Of a stretch of 64,000 nucleotides of DNA, positions 9,329 to 17,890 are shown in pieces. Made by a program: the position numbers and the translations under genes. The notes beneath the pieces are model-generated. The model was not told the DNA's origin. It did not search any database and saw only the letters and a list, made by a program, of their open reading frames with translations. Numbering within the stretch: position 1 is the first letter of the stretch; each line of letters starts with the position of its first letter. The stretch comes from Clostridium pasteurianum DSM 525 = ATCC 6013 (GTDB lineage Bacteria > Bacillota > Clostridia > Clostridiales > Clostridiaceae): contig NZ_CP009268.1 in the NCBI RefSeq assembly GCF_000807255.1, positions 3,874,384 to 3,938,383 of the forward strand, given 5' to 3'.

Positions 9329-10966
9329 TCAATCTAGCGGCATATATTTTTTTATTACGGCTTCAGCACACTTTAATCCATCTACTGCAGCTGACATTAT
9401 ACCCCCAGCAAAACCTGCACCTTCGCCACAAGGAAATAGTCCTGATACCGATACACTTTCAAGATTATCCTTTCTCATTATTCTCACAGGAGCTGAAGTT
9501 CTGGTCTCTATACCAGTTAACACTGCATTATCATCTCCAAATCCTTGGATCTTTTTATTAAAATTCAGTATTCCCTCTTTCAGAGTATCTATTATGTAAA
9601 TTGGAAGACAGTCTTTTAAATTAGAGAGTTCATATCCAGGCTTATAGCTTGGAATAACACTACCAATTTTCTTACTGGTTTCATCTTTAAAGAAATCTCC
9701 TACAAGCTGTATTGGAGCATTAAAGTTACTTCCTCCAGCAATAAAAGCCCTGTTTTCATAATATCTTTGCATTTCCATACCTAGGAGAGGATGGTGCTGA
9801 TTTAAGGTCTCGTTGTTAAAATTATAACATTCCTTTCGAAAATCTTCTACCCCTACTGTTACTACTAAAGCTGAATTTGCATTTTCTTTATCCCTTTTAT
9901 AGTAGCTCATTCCATTTGTAGCTAACCTATTATCTTCAGAAGCTGCTGCCACTACTTCTCCACCTGGACACATACAAAAACTATATACAGATCTATTGGT
10001 AATATTTGAGGTGTAAGTTAATCTATAATCTGCTGTTTTTAATCTAGGATGATCTGCGTATTTTCCATACTGATTTTCATTTATCATGCTCTGTTTATGC
10101 TCAATCCTCACTCCCAATGCAAAAGGTTTAGCTTCCATAAAAATATTATTTTTATAAAGCATCTCATAAGTATCTCTTGAACTATGTCCTATAGCTAAAA
10201 TTAAAGCATTACAATTAATTTCTTCTCCATTTATAATTACCGATCTAATTTTTCCATTTCTAGTATTAATATCCTCTAATCTACTATTAAACCTGACCTC
10301 TCCACCAAGTTCTTTTACTTTTTGCCTTAAATTTTTAACTACATTCTTTAATATATCTGTACCTATATGAGGTTTTCCTATATATGATATTTCTTTTGGT
10401 GCACCAAAGCTTATAAATTTATCAATTACATAATTACATCTTTTATCCTTAATTCTAGTAGTAAGTTTTCCATCTGAGAAAGTACCTGCTCCCCCTTCTC
10501 CAAATTGAACATTTGACTCTGTGTTAAGTCTTCCTGTTCTCCAAAATTCTTCTACAGCATTAGTTCTTTTTTCTACACTTTCCCCTCTTTCTACAACTAA
10601 TGGTTTGTAACCTTTTTCCGCTAGCAACAGTGCTGCAAACATTCCTGCTGGTCCCATACCAACTATTACAGGTCTGTTATCCAAATGTAAATCTCCATAA
10701 ATAATTTCTTCTTTATTATCTTTTTCTTGAAAACTTACATCTCTATCATGAATTTTATTAATTATTTTTTTCTCCCTATCTAGACAAACTTCTACTACAT
10801 AATTAAATTTTATGTTATCTTTTTTTCTAGCATCAATGGATTCTTTTAATATTTTAAAATTCCTAAAATTCTTTTCCGATATCTTTAATTTTGAAGCAGC
10901 TTTCTTTTCTAATTGCGATATATCTTCTTCTATATTTAAACTTAAATTATTAATTCTAATTGACAT
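9329..10966 (-). CDS. FAD-dependent dehydrogenase (COG2509 type)
   Basis: A 545-residue flavoprotein with an N-terminal domain of about 95 residues followed by the Rossmann motif VIVGMGPAGMFAALLLAEKG at about 100-119 and a redox fold ending with CGEGAGFAGG, the usual FAD-binding C-terminal motif. It resembles NAD(FAD)-utilising dehydrogenases of unknown substrate that are widespread in Firmicutes. I chose the ATG at 10966 because it has AAGGA nine bases upstream; the ATG at 11002 would add 12 residues and has no ribosome-binding site. It follows cdaR by about 70 bases and may be cotranscribed. The substrate is not predictable from the sequence. Confidence 0.85.
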   Translation of the reverse strand: MSIRINNLSLNIEEDISQLEKKAASKLKISEKNFRNFKILKESIDARKKDNIKFNYVVEVCLDREKKIINKIHDRDVSFQEKDNKEEIIYGDLHLDNRPVIVGMGPAGMFAALLLAEKGYKPLVVERGESVEKRTNAVEEFWRTGRLNTESNVQFGEGGAGTFSDGKLTTRIKDKRCNYVIDKFISFGAPKEISYIGKPHIGTDILKNVVKNLRQKVKELGGEVRFNSRLEDINTRNGKIRSVIINGEEINCNALILAIGHSSRDTYEMLYKNNIFMEAKPFALGVRIEHKQSMINENQYGKYADHPRLKTADYRLTYTSNITNRSVYSFCMCPGGEVVAAASEDNRLATNGMSYYKRDKENANSALVVTVGVEDFRKECYNFNNETLNQHHPLLGMEMQRYYENRAFIAGGSNFNAPIQLVGDFFKDETSKKIGSVIPSYKPGYELSNLKDCLPIYIIDTLKEGILNFNKKIQGFGDDNAVLTGIETRTSAPVRIMRKDNLESVSVSGLFPCGEGAGFAGGIMSAAVDGLKCAEAVIKKYMPLD

Positions 10967-11035
10967 GTTTAACATTCCTTTTATAATTTTATTTAGACAC
11001 ATTAAAATAGATAATATTTTTTATATGTCTTACTT

Positions 11036-12244
11036 TTATTTTTTACTAACAGTTACATTTACATTACTAGGACTATCCGAAATATTAGCAACACCTTTGG
11101 GAAGTGCCACAGAAATCTGCAAATTATGAATTCCTTCTTGAAGTGAAGAACAATCTACATTGGCCTTTATATCTCCATCTTTTATGGAATTTACAATTGA
11201 TTTATCTCCTGATACAGTTATATCCGTACTTTTCTGCTCTAAAGACGCATTAAATTGTTGTGGAACATTTATTAAATTAATATTAACTGTAAATATTTTC
11301 TGTATTATGCCTTCTACATTTGTCTTTACATCTATAGATTCATCACCGTTAACTGTATTTATACCACTAGGGAGATTTAATTTTACCTTTATAGTTTTAT
11401 TCTCAGTTACTTTAGATAAATCTATAGGAACTGTATCTATCGCCGATACTTTGCTTAGATTATCACTATCTCCAATTATATCTATGGTTGGATATACGGG
11501 ATTTATCTCCTTTATATCAATTCCACTAATTGGTTGTCCTGTTGTTTTTATATTTACACCAACAGACTTAGCTTTTTTTATAGGAATTGTGACACTGGCA
11601 TTTTGAGGCTGTACCTTTACACCATTGACAATTTTACCTGAATCATCTACTGCTTCTAATGGTACACTTAAATCTACATCTTTATCTAGATCAGATATAT
11701 TAGCATCTACTATTACATTTTTAACTGTATTTACAAGCTTATCCGGTCCACTCACTATTGCATCTCCCGGACTTATTACTGCTTCTGAAGAATAATACCC
11801 TTCTTTAGGTGATCCTTCTATTTTAGCCTTTATGGGCACAGTTTTTTGATGTAAATCATCTAAATTTACATTTACCCACATAGTATTAGTGTTTTCTATA
11901 TTAATATTACTAGGATAGTGAATTATCTGAACTGGTATTCTATTCTCACCTTTTTTAACAGCATATTCACTCATATCTGCTACTATTTTAAAATCATCTG
12001 GTCTTGCTCGCATAACTTCTAAATCTGTTCCTCTTAAAGTCAATGTTACATTAAAATTTTGGCCTTGTGAAAGAGTAAGTCTAGATTGCGTTAATATATC
12101 TGTATTTATTAATTCTACAGAAACATTTCTTAATCTATAGGTTTTTATTGGATTTTCCCAATTTGAAATATATAGCCACAGGCAAAATGCAGCAATTACG
12201 CAACATATTTTTATTACTATTTGCTGTTTGGTTTTCTTCTCCAC
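11036..12244 (-). CDS. cdaR: CdaR, YbbR-domain regulator of diadenylate cyclase
   Basis: CdaR is a membrane-anchored extracytoplasmic protein that modulates CdaA. The 402-residue protein has one N-terminal membrane segment (about 9-25) and then several YbbR repeats of about 80 residues, recognisable by recurring VPIKAKIEG-like and DLSKV-like strands. It overlaps the 3' end of cdaA by 28 bases, so it is translationally coupled to it. In Bacillus and Listeria the next gene is glmM; here a FAD protein gene follows. The ATG is preceded by GAGAAGGTG inside cdaA. Confidence 0.92.
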   Translation of the reverse strand: MEKKTKQQIVIKICCVIAAFCLWLYISNWENPIKTYRLRNVSVELINTDILTQSRLTLSQGQNFNVTLTLRGTDLEVMRARPDDFKIVADMSEYAVKKGENRIPVQIIHYPSNINIENTNTMWVNVNLDDLHQKTVPIKAKIEGSPKEGYYSSEAVISPGDAIVSGPDKLVNTVKNVIVDANISDLDKDVDLSVPLEAVDDSGKIVNGVKVQPQNASVTIPIKKAKSVGVNIKTTGQPISGIDIKEINPVYPTIDIIGDSDNLSKVSAIDTVPIDLSKVTENKTIKVKLNLPSGINTVNGDESIDVKTNVEGIIQKIFTVNINLINVPQQFNASLEQKSTDITVSGDKSIVNSIKDGDIKANVDCSSLQEGIHNLQISVALPKGVANISDSPSNVNVTVSKK

Positions 12245-13062
12245 ATTTTCACCTTCTCTTTAAACGAATTATTCTTTGAAAATCTGATAAGAATTATTCT
12301 TATTAAAATATCTTTTAATTTATCTTTAGTATATCCTCTAGTTAATTTTCCGTTAATAGCAAGAGACACAACTCCAGTCTCCTCAGAAACTACAATTACA
12401 ATTGCATCAGAATTTTCAGATATTCCAAGTGCAGCTCTATGTCTTGTTCCAAGTTTTTTACTTATATCATAATTAGAAGAAAGAGGCAAAAAACATCCTG
12501 ATGCCAGTATTCTATCATTTCTAATTATTGTTGCGCCATCATGCAGCGGTGTATTAACTACAAATATATTTTCTAAAATGGCAGAAGATACAATTCCTTC
12601 AATTTTAGTTCCAGTACTCATTATATCTTCAAGTTTTGTTCTTTGCTCCATTACAATAAGTGCACCTGTTCTTGTTTTTGAAAGATTATAAACAGCATTC
12701 ACTATTTGAGTTATAACTTCTTCCATTTTTTCTTTATTCTCTAAAATATGTACATCATTAAAGGCAGTTCTTCCAAGATGTTCTAAGGCTCTCCTAATTT
12801 CAGGTTGAAATATTATAATTATGGATAGAACTCCAATTGTTATGGTCCTTTCAAGAATCCAATTAAGCATAGTAAGGTGTAAAAAATTACTAACCGGCAT
12901 TAATAACAATATTAATAATATACCTTTTAAAAGTTGCTCCGCTCTGGTTTCCTTTATTAACATATAGCCTTTATAAAATATGTATGTCACTACCATTATA
13001 TCCAATATAGACCATATGCTTAGAGATTTAACTGCAGCAACTAAAATATTTATAATATCCAT
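12217..13062 (-). CDS. cdaA: Diadenylate cyclase CdaA (DacA)
   Basis: CdaA condenses two ATP into cyclic di-AMP, the second messenger for potassium, osmotic and wall homeostasis. Three membrane helices fill residues 1-85, followed by the DAC domain with the catalytic motifs DGA (175-177) and RHR (207-209). Its 281 residues are normal for the family. It overlaps cdaR by 28 bases. A c-di-AMP riboswitch lies only about 2 kb away in front of a wall hydrolase on the other strand, giving a plausible local output. The ATG has a GGAGGTG site seven bases upstream. Confidence 0.96.
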   Translation of the reverse strand: MDIINILVAAVKSLSIWSILDIMVVTYIFYKGYMLIKETRAEQLLKGILLILLLMPVSNFLHLTMLNWILERTITIGVLSIIIIFQPEIRRALEHLGRTAFNDVHILENKEKMEEVITQIVNAVYNLSKTRTGALIVMEQRTKLEDIMSTGTKIEGIVSSAILENIFVVNTPLHDGATIIRNDRILASGCFLPLSSNYDISKKLGTRHRAALGISENSDAIVIVVSEETGVVSLAINGKLTRGYTKDKLKDILIRIILIRFSKNNSFKEKVKMWRRKPNSK

Positions 13063-13256
13063 AATTTCACCTCCATTAGCCTACTAACAATTATACACTA
13101 TTGTAACTCAATGTAGTATAACATGATAAAATTTTATAAAATATTAATATAAACTTTTGGAATACTATTTATAAATAGCTTTATTATAATATAATCAATA
13201 AAATTACAACATTTGTAGTTTGTGATAAAATTATACATTTAGAAAGGTTGTGTATT

Positions 13257-13928
13257 ATGGTGAAAATTAATGATGGATTAATTGAAGATACAATAAGGTC
13301 AGCATTGGCTAAATCTATGAATATCAGTTCAAAAGATATAAAAGTTAAATCTTTTAATGGAATAGTATCTATGCAAGGTTTTGTAAATGTACTTGCGGAA
13401 AAAAATAAGGCAGAAGAGATAGCCTATAAGGTGGGTGGTGTTAAAGAAGTAAGAAATAATATTACTATATCATTAGATGGCGATACAACAGATAAAGAAT
13501 TAACTGATCTTGTTAATTCCAATTTAAGAAATAGTGTTTTTAAAAATAGAATTTTATCAGTTACAGCAAAAGTATCTGGAGGAAATGTTCTTTTAGTAGG
13601 GGACGTAGAAACCGAAAGAGATAGACAAATAGCTATAAGTGAAGCCAATAAAACCTTTGGAATAAGAAGTGTAGTAAGTACAATAAATTTAGCTTCTTTT
13701 AAAGATGATGCTTCTTTAACTAATGATGTAAACATGATATTAATGCAATCTAAAATTAACGTAAATGATATTTCAGCTATTGTCATCCGTGGTAAAGTAA
13801 CTTTGTCAGGATATGCAGAAAAAGAAGAAGACATAAATAGATTAGTTACTATAATACAATCAGTACCTGGAATAAAAGAAGTAAATAATAAATTAAAATT
13901 GCATACAATTGAAACAGGAATTTCATAA
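13257..13928 (+). CDS. Protein with three BON domains
   Basis: This 223-residue protein consists of three BON domains at about 3-67, 75-142 and 148-217, each with the alpha-beta-beta pattern and the conserved hydrophobic-Gly (for example VSMQGFVNV, VLLVGDVE, VTLSGYAEK). BON domains bind lipid or are found in osmotic and envelope stress proteins. There is no signal peptide or membrane segment, so it is probably cytoplasmic. I prefer the ATG at 13257 with AGAAAGG nine bases upstream over a TTG at 13248 that overlaps that site. It is divergent from cdaA, so the two share a 190-base promoter region. Confidence 0.85.
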   Translation: MVKINDGLIEDTIRSALAKSMNISSKDIKVKSFNGIVSMQGFVNVLAEKNKAEEIAYKVGGVKEVRNNITISLDGDTTDKELTDLVNSNLRNSVFKNRILSVTAKVSGGNVLLVGDVETERDRQIAISEANKTFGIRSVVSTINLASFKDDASLTNDVNMILMQSKINVNDISAIVIRGKVTLSGYAEKEEDINRLVTIIQSVPGIKEVNNKLKLHTIETGIS

Positions 13929-14003
13929 ATTTAGAATAAATAATAAGTTTTACAAATATAAATATTAACATAGAATCTTCATTAGAATAATAAACTTAAC
14001 AAT

Positions 14004-14074
14004 TTAGTCTATTTTGTATTCTATTAAATTTTAATTATTTAAATTAATTTTATATGTAGTACAAAATAGACTAA
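14004..14074 (+). repeat. 15-bp perfect inverted repeat
   Basis: The arms TTAGTCTATTTTGTA (14004-14018) and its exact complement (14060-14074) enclose 41 AT-rich bases. No clear T tract follows. It may end the BON gene transcript or act as an operator or leader for the next gene, whose ribosome-binding site begins 27 bases downstream. Confidence 0.6.
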
Positions 14075-14114
14075 TTATCTTATATTTAAAAATATAAAAA
14101 GAGGTGGAATTTCT

Positions 14115-15104
14115 ATGTTTGATAAAAATACAAAGAAAATAATATTACTATCTGCTATCATTACCTTTAATATATTTTTATTAATATTTATATTTTTTAA
14201 TATTTCTACTTTAAGTAAATATAATAAATCTAAATATCAATTAAATACATATATTAAAAATATCAATATTATAAATTCTCAAACTGCATCTATTAATGAA
14301 GGACAAACTATTGACATAGAAAAAGCAAAAGATAAACTTCCTTCGGTCATAAATTCTCTAATAAAAATAAATAAAAATCTAGAAAACTATGATGCTGACT
14401 CCAGATATAAATATACATTTGATTCTCTTAAATCAGGTTTAGATAATAATATATTGATGTACAAGCAGCTACTTTCTATATTTAATAATTTAGAATCTAA
14501 TGATATAAATAACTCTATACAAAATTTTATTAATTACAAAAATAACTGTATTAAATATTATGGATACATAAAATCAAATCATAAATTTTTTAGTCTTTCT
14601 AAAGATAGCACTGTATTTATAAATAACTCTTACAATTATATATTAAACTTCACACGAATAAAAAATGACAAAGATATATTAAATACTCAAAATATGGAAT
14701 TTGAAAATAATATAAATGATATTCTAGCTAAATTCAATTCAGTTAGAGTAAACTTATACTATTACGCGGAAAGTGCAAGAAAAAATTCTATTTCCTATGA
14801 TAATGCTATTGTAAAAGTTCAAAATAATAAAGATAAATTTAATAATATATTAGAGCAATTTTCTCAAATAAATGTACCACAAAATCAAATTGAAGTATAT
14901 AGAAATTTTAATAAAGTTCTTAATGATTATAATACTTATATAAATAGTTTTTCATCGGCTTTAAAAAAAGAAAAGTATATATCAGAATCAAAAAATAGTT
15001 CCTTAGACATTTCAGATTTGTATAAAGATTCTGATACAAAGTACAATATTATGAATAAAAATTTTAATAATTTAAAAAATAATTTCAAAGATGTTTTTTA
15101 CTAA
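14115..15104 (+). CDS. Unknown membrane-anchored helical protein
   Basis: I do not recognise a family. The 329-residue protein has a short positively charged N terminus, one hydrophobic segment at about 10-33, and then nearly 300 Asn- and Lys-rich residues with helical periodicity. There are no cysteines and no enzyme motif. The layout (signal anchor plus an all-helical outside domain) is like the sensing part of a chemoreceptor without the signalling part. Codon use is very AT-rich even for this genome. It has a good AGAGGTGG site and lies between the BON gene and the c-di-AMP riboswitch. Confidence 0.65.
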   Translation: MFDKNTKKIILLSAIITFNIFLLIFIFFNISTLSKYNKSKYQLNTYIKNINIINSQTASINEGQTIDIEKAKDKLPSVINSLIKINKNLENYDADSRYKYTFDSLKSGLDNNILMYKQLLSIFNNLESNDINNSIQNFINYKNNCIKYYGYIKSNHKFFSLSKDSTVFINNSYNYILNFTRIKNDKDILNTQNMEFENNINDILAKFNSVRVNLYYYAESARKNSISYDNAIVKVQNNKDKFNNILEQFSQINVPQNQIEVYRNFNKVLNDYNTYINSFSSALKKEKYISESKNSSLDISDLYKDSDTKYNIMNKNFNNLKNNFKDVFY

Positions 15105-15184
15105 TTAAATCTACCATATTTCTATCTATTTTTAATTCAATATTAAATTTTTTGTTATTATTGTATTATTTTTTTTTAACTGGG

Positions 15185-15290
15185 AATAATACCTTTAGCC
15201 TAAGTCATACGGGGGAACCATATTTTGGGGTGAATCGCTTTTTGCGTAGGTTTTGCCTTTACCAAACCCGTCAGCTAACCTCGTATAATA
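15185..15290 (+). ncRNA. c-di-AMP riboswitch (ydaO-yuaA leader)
   Basis: The conserved blocks of the ydaO class occur in order: ACGGGGGAACCA near 15209, TTTGGGGTGAATCGC near 15225, GCGTAGG near 15244, and CCGTCAGCTAACCTCGTA near 15268. The class binds cyclic di-AMP and normally lowers expression when the ligand is abundant. The ribosome-binding site (15291-15298) follows directly with no obvious terminator, so control could be translational. The controlled gene is a cell wall hydrolase, the most typical target of this riboswitch class. Confidence 0.92.
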
Positions 15291-15309
15291 AAAGGAGGAA
15301 AGAATATAA

Positions 15310-15867
15310 ATGAAAAAAAGCATTTGGGCTATTGTGTTTATTCTGTTTTTAGGATTATTACCCTCAAGTATTGTAAATGCTAAAACCACAACACCCTCAG
15401 GAAATACTTCTTCATCTGCCAATAGAGGGGCTATAAATTTATATAATGAGAAATCTGATTCCATAAAAGTATTTAGCCCTGAGGGAAGGTCCTTCGCTGT
15501 AACAAAAGAAGATATTGATTTAATGGCAAAAGTAGTATATGCCGAAAGTAATGCTGAGCCTTATGAAGGAAAAGTGGCGGTAGCATCTGTAATACTCAAT
15601 AGACTTAGAGATAAAAGTTTTCCAAAGAGTATAAATGATGTTGTAAAACAAAAATACGCATTTTCCTGCGTAGTAGACGGAAATATTAATGTTACTGCAA
15701 ATAAAGATTGCTATAATGCAGTATTTGATGCTCTAGATGGAAAGGATCCTACTACTAATGCTCTATATTTTTATAATCCTAAAACAGCCCGTTCAAGTTG
15801 GATGATTAACATAAAAAAAACCAATGTAAAACCAATAGGCAATCATACTTTTTTTGTAGTAAATTAG
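15310..15867 (+). CDS. Secreted cell wall hydrolase, SleB-type (Hydrolase_2)
   Basis: The 185-residue protein has a signal peptide (cleavage near the Ala at 24) and a low-complexity Ser/Thr linker. A C-terminal domain at about 68-180 starts with the Hydrolase_2 signature VVYAESNAEPYEGKVAVA, whose Glu79 is the catalytic candidate. Such domains are lytic transglycosylases or muramidases used in spore cortex lysis (SleB, CwlJ) or growth. There is no separate peptidoglycan-binding domain. The c-di-AMP riboswitch just upstream suggests a role in wall turnover under osmotic control rather than only germination. Confidence 0.9.
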   Translation: MKKSIWAIVFILFLGLLPSSIVNAKTTTPSGNTSSSANRGAINLYNEKSDSIKVFSPEGRSFAVTKEDIDLMAKVVYAESNAEPYEGKVAVASVILNRLRDKSFPKSINDVVKQKYAFSCVVDGNINVTANKDCYNAVFDALDGKDPTTNALYFYNPKTARSSWMINIKKTNVKPIGNHTFFVVN

Positions 15868-15895
15868 TAAATAAAAAATTGTCTATTAAAACATA

Positions 15896-15930
15896 AAAGC
15901 CTCAACAAGCTATGAATTTTGTTGAGGCTT
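15896..15930 (-). terminator. Terminator between convergent genes
   Basis: The stem AGCCTCAACAA and its complement (arms 15898-15908 and 15920-15929) is followed on the minus strand by TTTTATGTTTT. It serves the thioredoxin reductase gene and may also stop the hydrolase transcript. Confidence 0.8.
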
Positions 15931-15958
15931 AAAATATATTCATATATATTTTTTTTTA

Positions 15959-16819
15959 TTATTTTAGTGAATCTAAGTATTTTACAGCACTTAAAGCAGC
16001 AATTTGACCTTCTCCTGCTGCCTTTATATATTGATATGGAAATCCCACACAATCTCCTGCTGCAAAGCATCCATCTATATTTGTCTTCATTGTTCTATCA
16101 ACTTTTATATGCTCATTCTCTATTAAAAGTCCTGGTACAAGCTGTGCTGGTGCCACACTTTCTTTTAATACAAAAACCCCATCAGTTTCTATCTCATTAG
16201 ACTTTAGAATAAGTTTTTCAACTTTATCTTGTCCTTTTATTTCTAAAGGCTTATCCTTTAAAATTTCTATTTTATCTACAAGATCATAGCTTTCATTATA
16301 CATAGGTACATAATATAATTTTGATGCAAGTTCACTAACATAATTTGCTTCTTTTTCAGCTTCTTGTGTATACCCTACTATTGTCACAATTTTATTTCTA
16401 TATAAAGGTGCATCACAAGTAGCACAATACCCTACTCCTTTACCAAGTAATTCCTCTTCACCTTTTAATGGCTTTGTATACTCCATTCCAGTAGCAAGTA
16501 TGAGAGCTTTTGATTCATAAACCTTTTCATTAACCATAAGTGTAAAATAATCACCCATAGCATAAACAGCATTTATTCTCTCTTCAGTAATTTCTATACC
16601 CATTTTATCAATATGTTCATTAAATTTATTTTTCAAATCTTCTCCAGATATATCATAGAAACCTAAAAAATTATTTATTTTAGGAGCTTTTGTCAGCTTA
16701 AAACTTAAATTTTTATTTCCGAATAAAATTATTCTCTTATTTCTTATTTTAGCATTAATAGCAGCAGATAGACCTGCTGGTCCACTACCTATTATAGCTA
16801 TATCGTAACGTTCTTCCAT
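15959..16819 (-). CDS. Flavin thioredoxin reductase, probably ferredoxin-dependent (FFTR-like)
   Basis: This 286-residue flavoprotein has the FAD motif GSGPAG (11-16), the redox pair CATC (Cys132, Cys135) and the C-terminal FAD segment CFAAGDCVGFP. The NADPH-binding signatures of classical TrxB are missing: the GGGxSA loop is replaced by GYTQEAE (149-155) and the HRRxxxR segment by VPMYNES (171-177). That pattern defines the pyridine-nucleotide-independent, ferredoxin-linked thioredoxin reductases known from Clostridium. It is also shorter than TrxB (about 310). It lies directly downstream of trxA. The alternative, a TrxB using NADPH, is made unlikely by the missing motifs. Confidence 0.82.
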   Translation of the reverse strand: MEERYDIAIIGSGPAGLSAAINAKIRNKRIILFGNKNLSFKLTKAPKINNFLGFYDISGEDLKNKFNEHIDKMGIEITEERINAVYAMGDYFTLMVNEKVYESKALILATGMEYTKPLKGEEELLGKGVGYCATCDAPLYRNKIVTIVGYTQEAEKEANYVSELASKLYYVPMYNESYDLVDKIEILKDKPLEIKGQDKVEKLILKSNEIETDGVFVLKESVAPAQLVPGLLIENEHIKVDRTMKTNIDGCFAAGDCVGFPYQYIKAAGEGQIAALSAVKYLDSLK

Positions 16820-16891
16820 TATATATCATCTCCTTAATACCTAAAATTAAAATTTACAATTGTAAGGCTTGATAAATTCACTAAAGAATCA

Positions 16892-16931
16892 GGTGTAGAA
16901 TTATTAAGTAAATCTATTATAATTCTACACC
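16892..16931 (-). repeat. 12-bp inverted repeat between trxA and the reductase gene
   Basis: The arms GGTGTAGAATTA and its complement (16892-16903 and 16920-16931) start 12 bases after the trxA stop. No T tract follows, so it is more likely a processing or attenuation hairpin that sets the trxA to reductase ratio than a full terminator. Confidence 0.6.
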
Positions 16932-16943
16932 CATTATAAAACC

Positions 16944-17255
16944 TTATATATGTTTTTGTAATACTTCTTTTAGTCCGGCTTTAGGTCTAAAACCAACTAG
17001 TGTCTCAGCTACATTTCCATCTTTAAATACTAACACAGTAGGAATGCTCGCTATTCTATATTGACTAGCTACTATTGGATTTTCGTCAACATTGACTTTT
17101 ACAAATTTAGCTTTATCATTTAATTCTTCTGATAAATCTTCAATTACAGGTCCAAGCATTTTACAAGGTCCACACCATGCTGCCCAAAAATCTACTACTA
17201 CCGTTCCAGCTTTAACCTCTTCTTGAAAATTACTATCATTAATATCTTTAACCAT
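16944..17255 (-). CDS. trxA: Thioredoxin
   Basis: A standard 103-residue thioredoxin. The active site WCGPC is at 27-31, and the cis-proline segment RIASIPTV and the GF-x-P end are present. It reduces protein disulfides in the cytoplasm and is itself reduced by the reductase encoded just downstream. The ATG has a GGGAGG site eight bases upstream. The order trxA then flavin reductase is the same as in other clostridia. Identification is secure. Confidence 0.97.
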   Translation of the reverse strand: MVKDINDSNFQEEVKAGTVVVDFWAAWCGPCKMLGPVIEDLSEELNDKAKFVKVNVDENPIVASQYRIASIPTVLVFKDGNVAETLVGFRPKAGLKEVLQKHI

Positions 17256-17767
17256 AAAAATTCCTCCCTAAATACACAAAGATTTAAAATTGTGTATACA
17301 GTTATTAATAAATTAAGCAATTTATTTATACAATTAGACTTTACTTATATAATATTATATATTATATAATATTAATTATCAATACAATAAAGCCTACAAA
17401 TAATTATCAGTTTAATTATACATCATATACACTTTTCCAACCAGTAATTATAAATTAATTACTGTGGTTATTTAACAAAAATAATTCAATCATTAAATAT
17501 ATCGCTAATTTTATTACCAATTACTATAATAAGTATCTTTTTTGTAGTTAGTTCATTGTTATAAAATACATAATATAAAAATATTATTTTAAATATTTTT
17601 AAAATAATTAACTATTGAAATTTGTTTATTTATAATTATAAAATTCTACGTATTATAAATATATTATTGCCTTATAGATTAAATATTATAGATTAATATT
17701 ATTATATATATAACTTAATTTTTCAATATATCCTTTATATTAGAATTATTATAAATGACACAGTATA
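17256..17767. other. AT-rich intergenic region of about 510 bases
   Basis: I see no gene. The part next to trxA should hold its promoter. A hairpin (AACCAGTAATTA against TAATTACTGtGGTT, 17439-17468) and palindromic TA-rich runs near 17345-17385 are visible but match no known element. Confidence 0.5.
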
Positions 17768-17827
17768 TTAATCCCCCATCTGAGATGGGGCGAATAGAAT
17801 AAGCAGTAGATTTGGCTAGAGTAAAAG

Positions 17828-17884
17828 AACCTCCAATGATATAATGATACAGGTTTCGCAGGCCGTATCAAATCAAAGGAGGTT
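17828..17884 (+). promoter_or_regulatory. Hairpin that sequesters the tnpA ribosome-binding site
   Basis: AACCTCC (17828-17834) is exactly complementary to GGAGGTT (17878-17884), which is the tnpA ribosome-binding site. An inner stem GATAC/GTATC (17846-17850, 17865-17869) supports the fold. This matches the 5' UTR structure that keeps IS200 transposase translation low. Confidence 0.8.
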
Positions 17885-17890
17885 ATCCAA

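Noticed and set aside
11160-11606. Open frame of 148 codons on the plus strand
   Set aside because: It is antisense to cdaR, whose YbbR repeats are clear.
15195-15464. Minus-strand open frame over the riboswitch and signal peptide
   Set aside because: It overlaps the c-di-AMP riboswitch and the hydrolase start on the other strand and resembles no protein.
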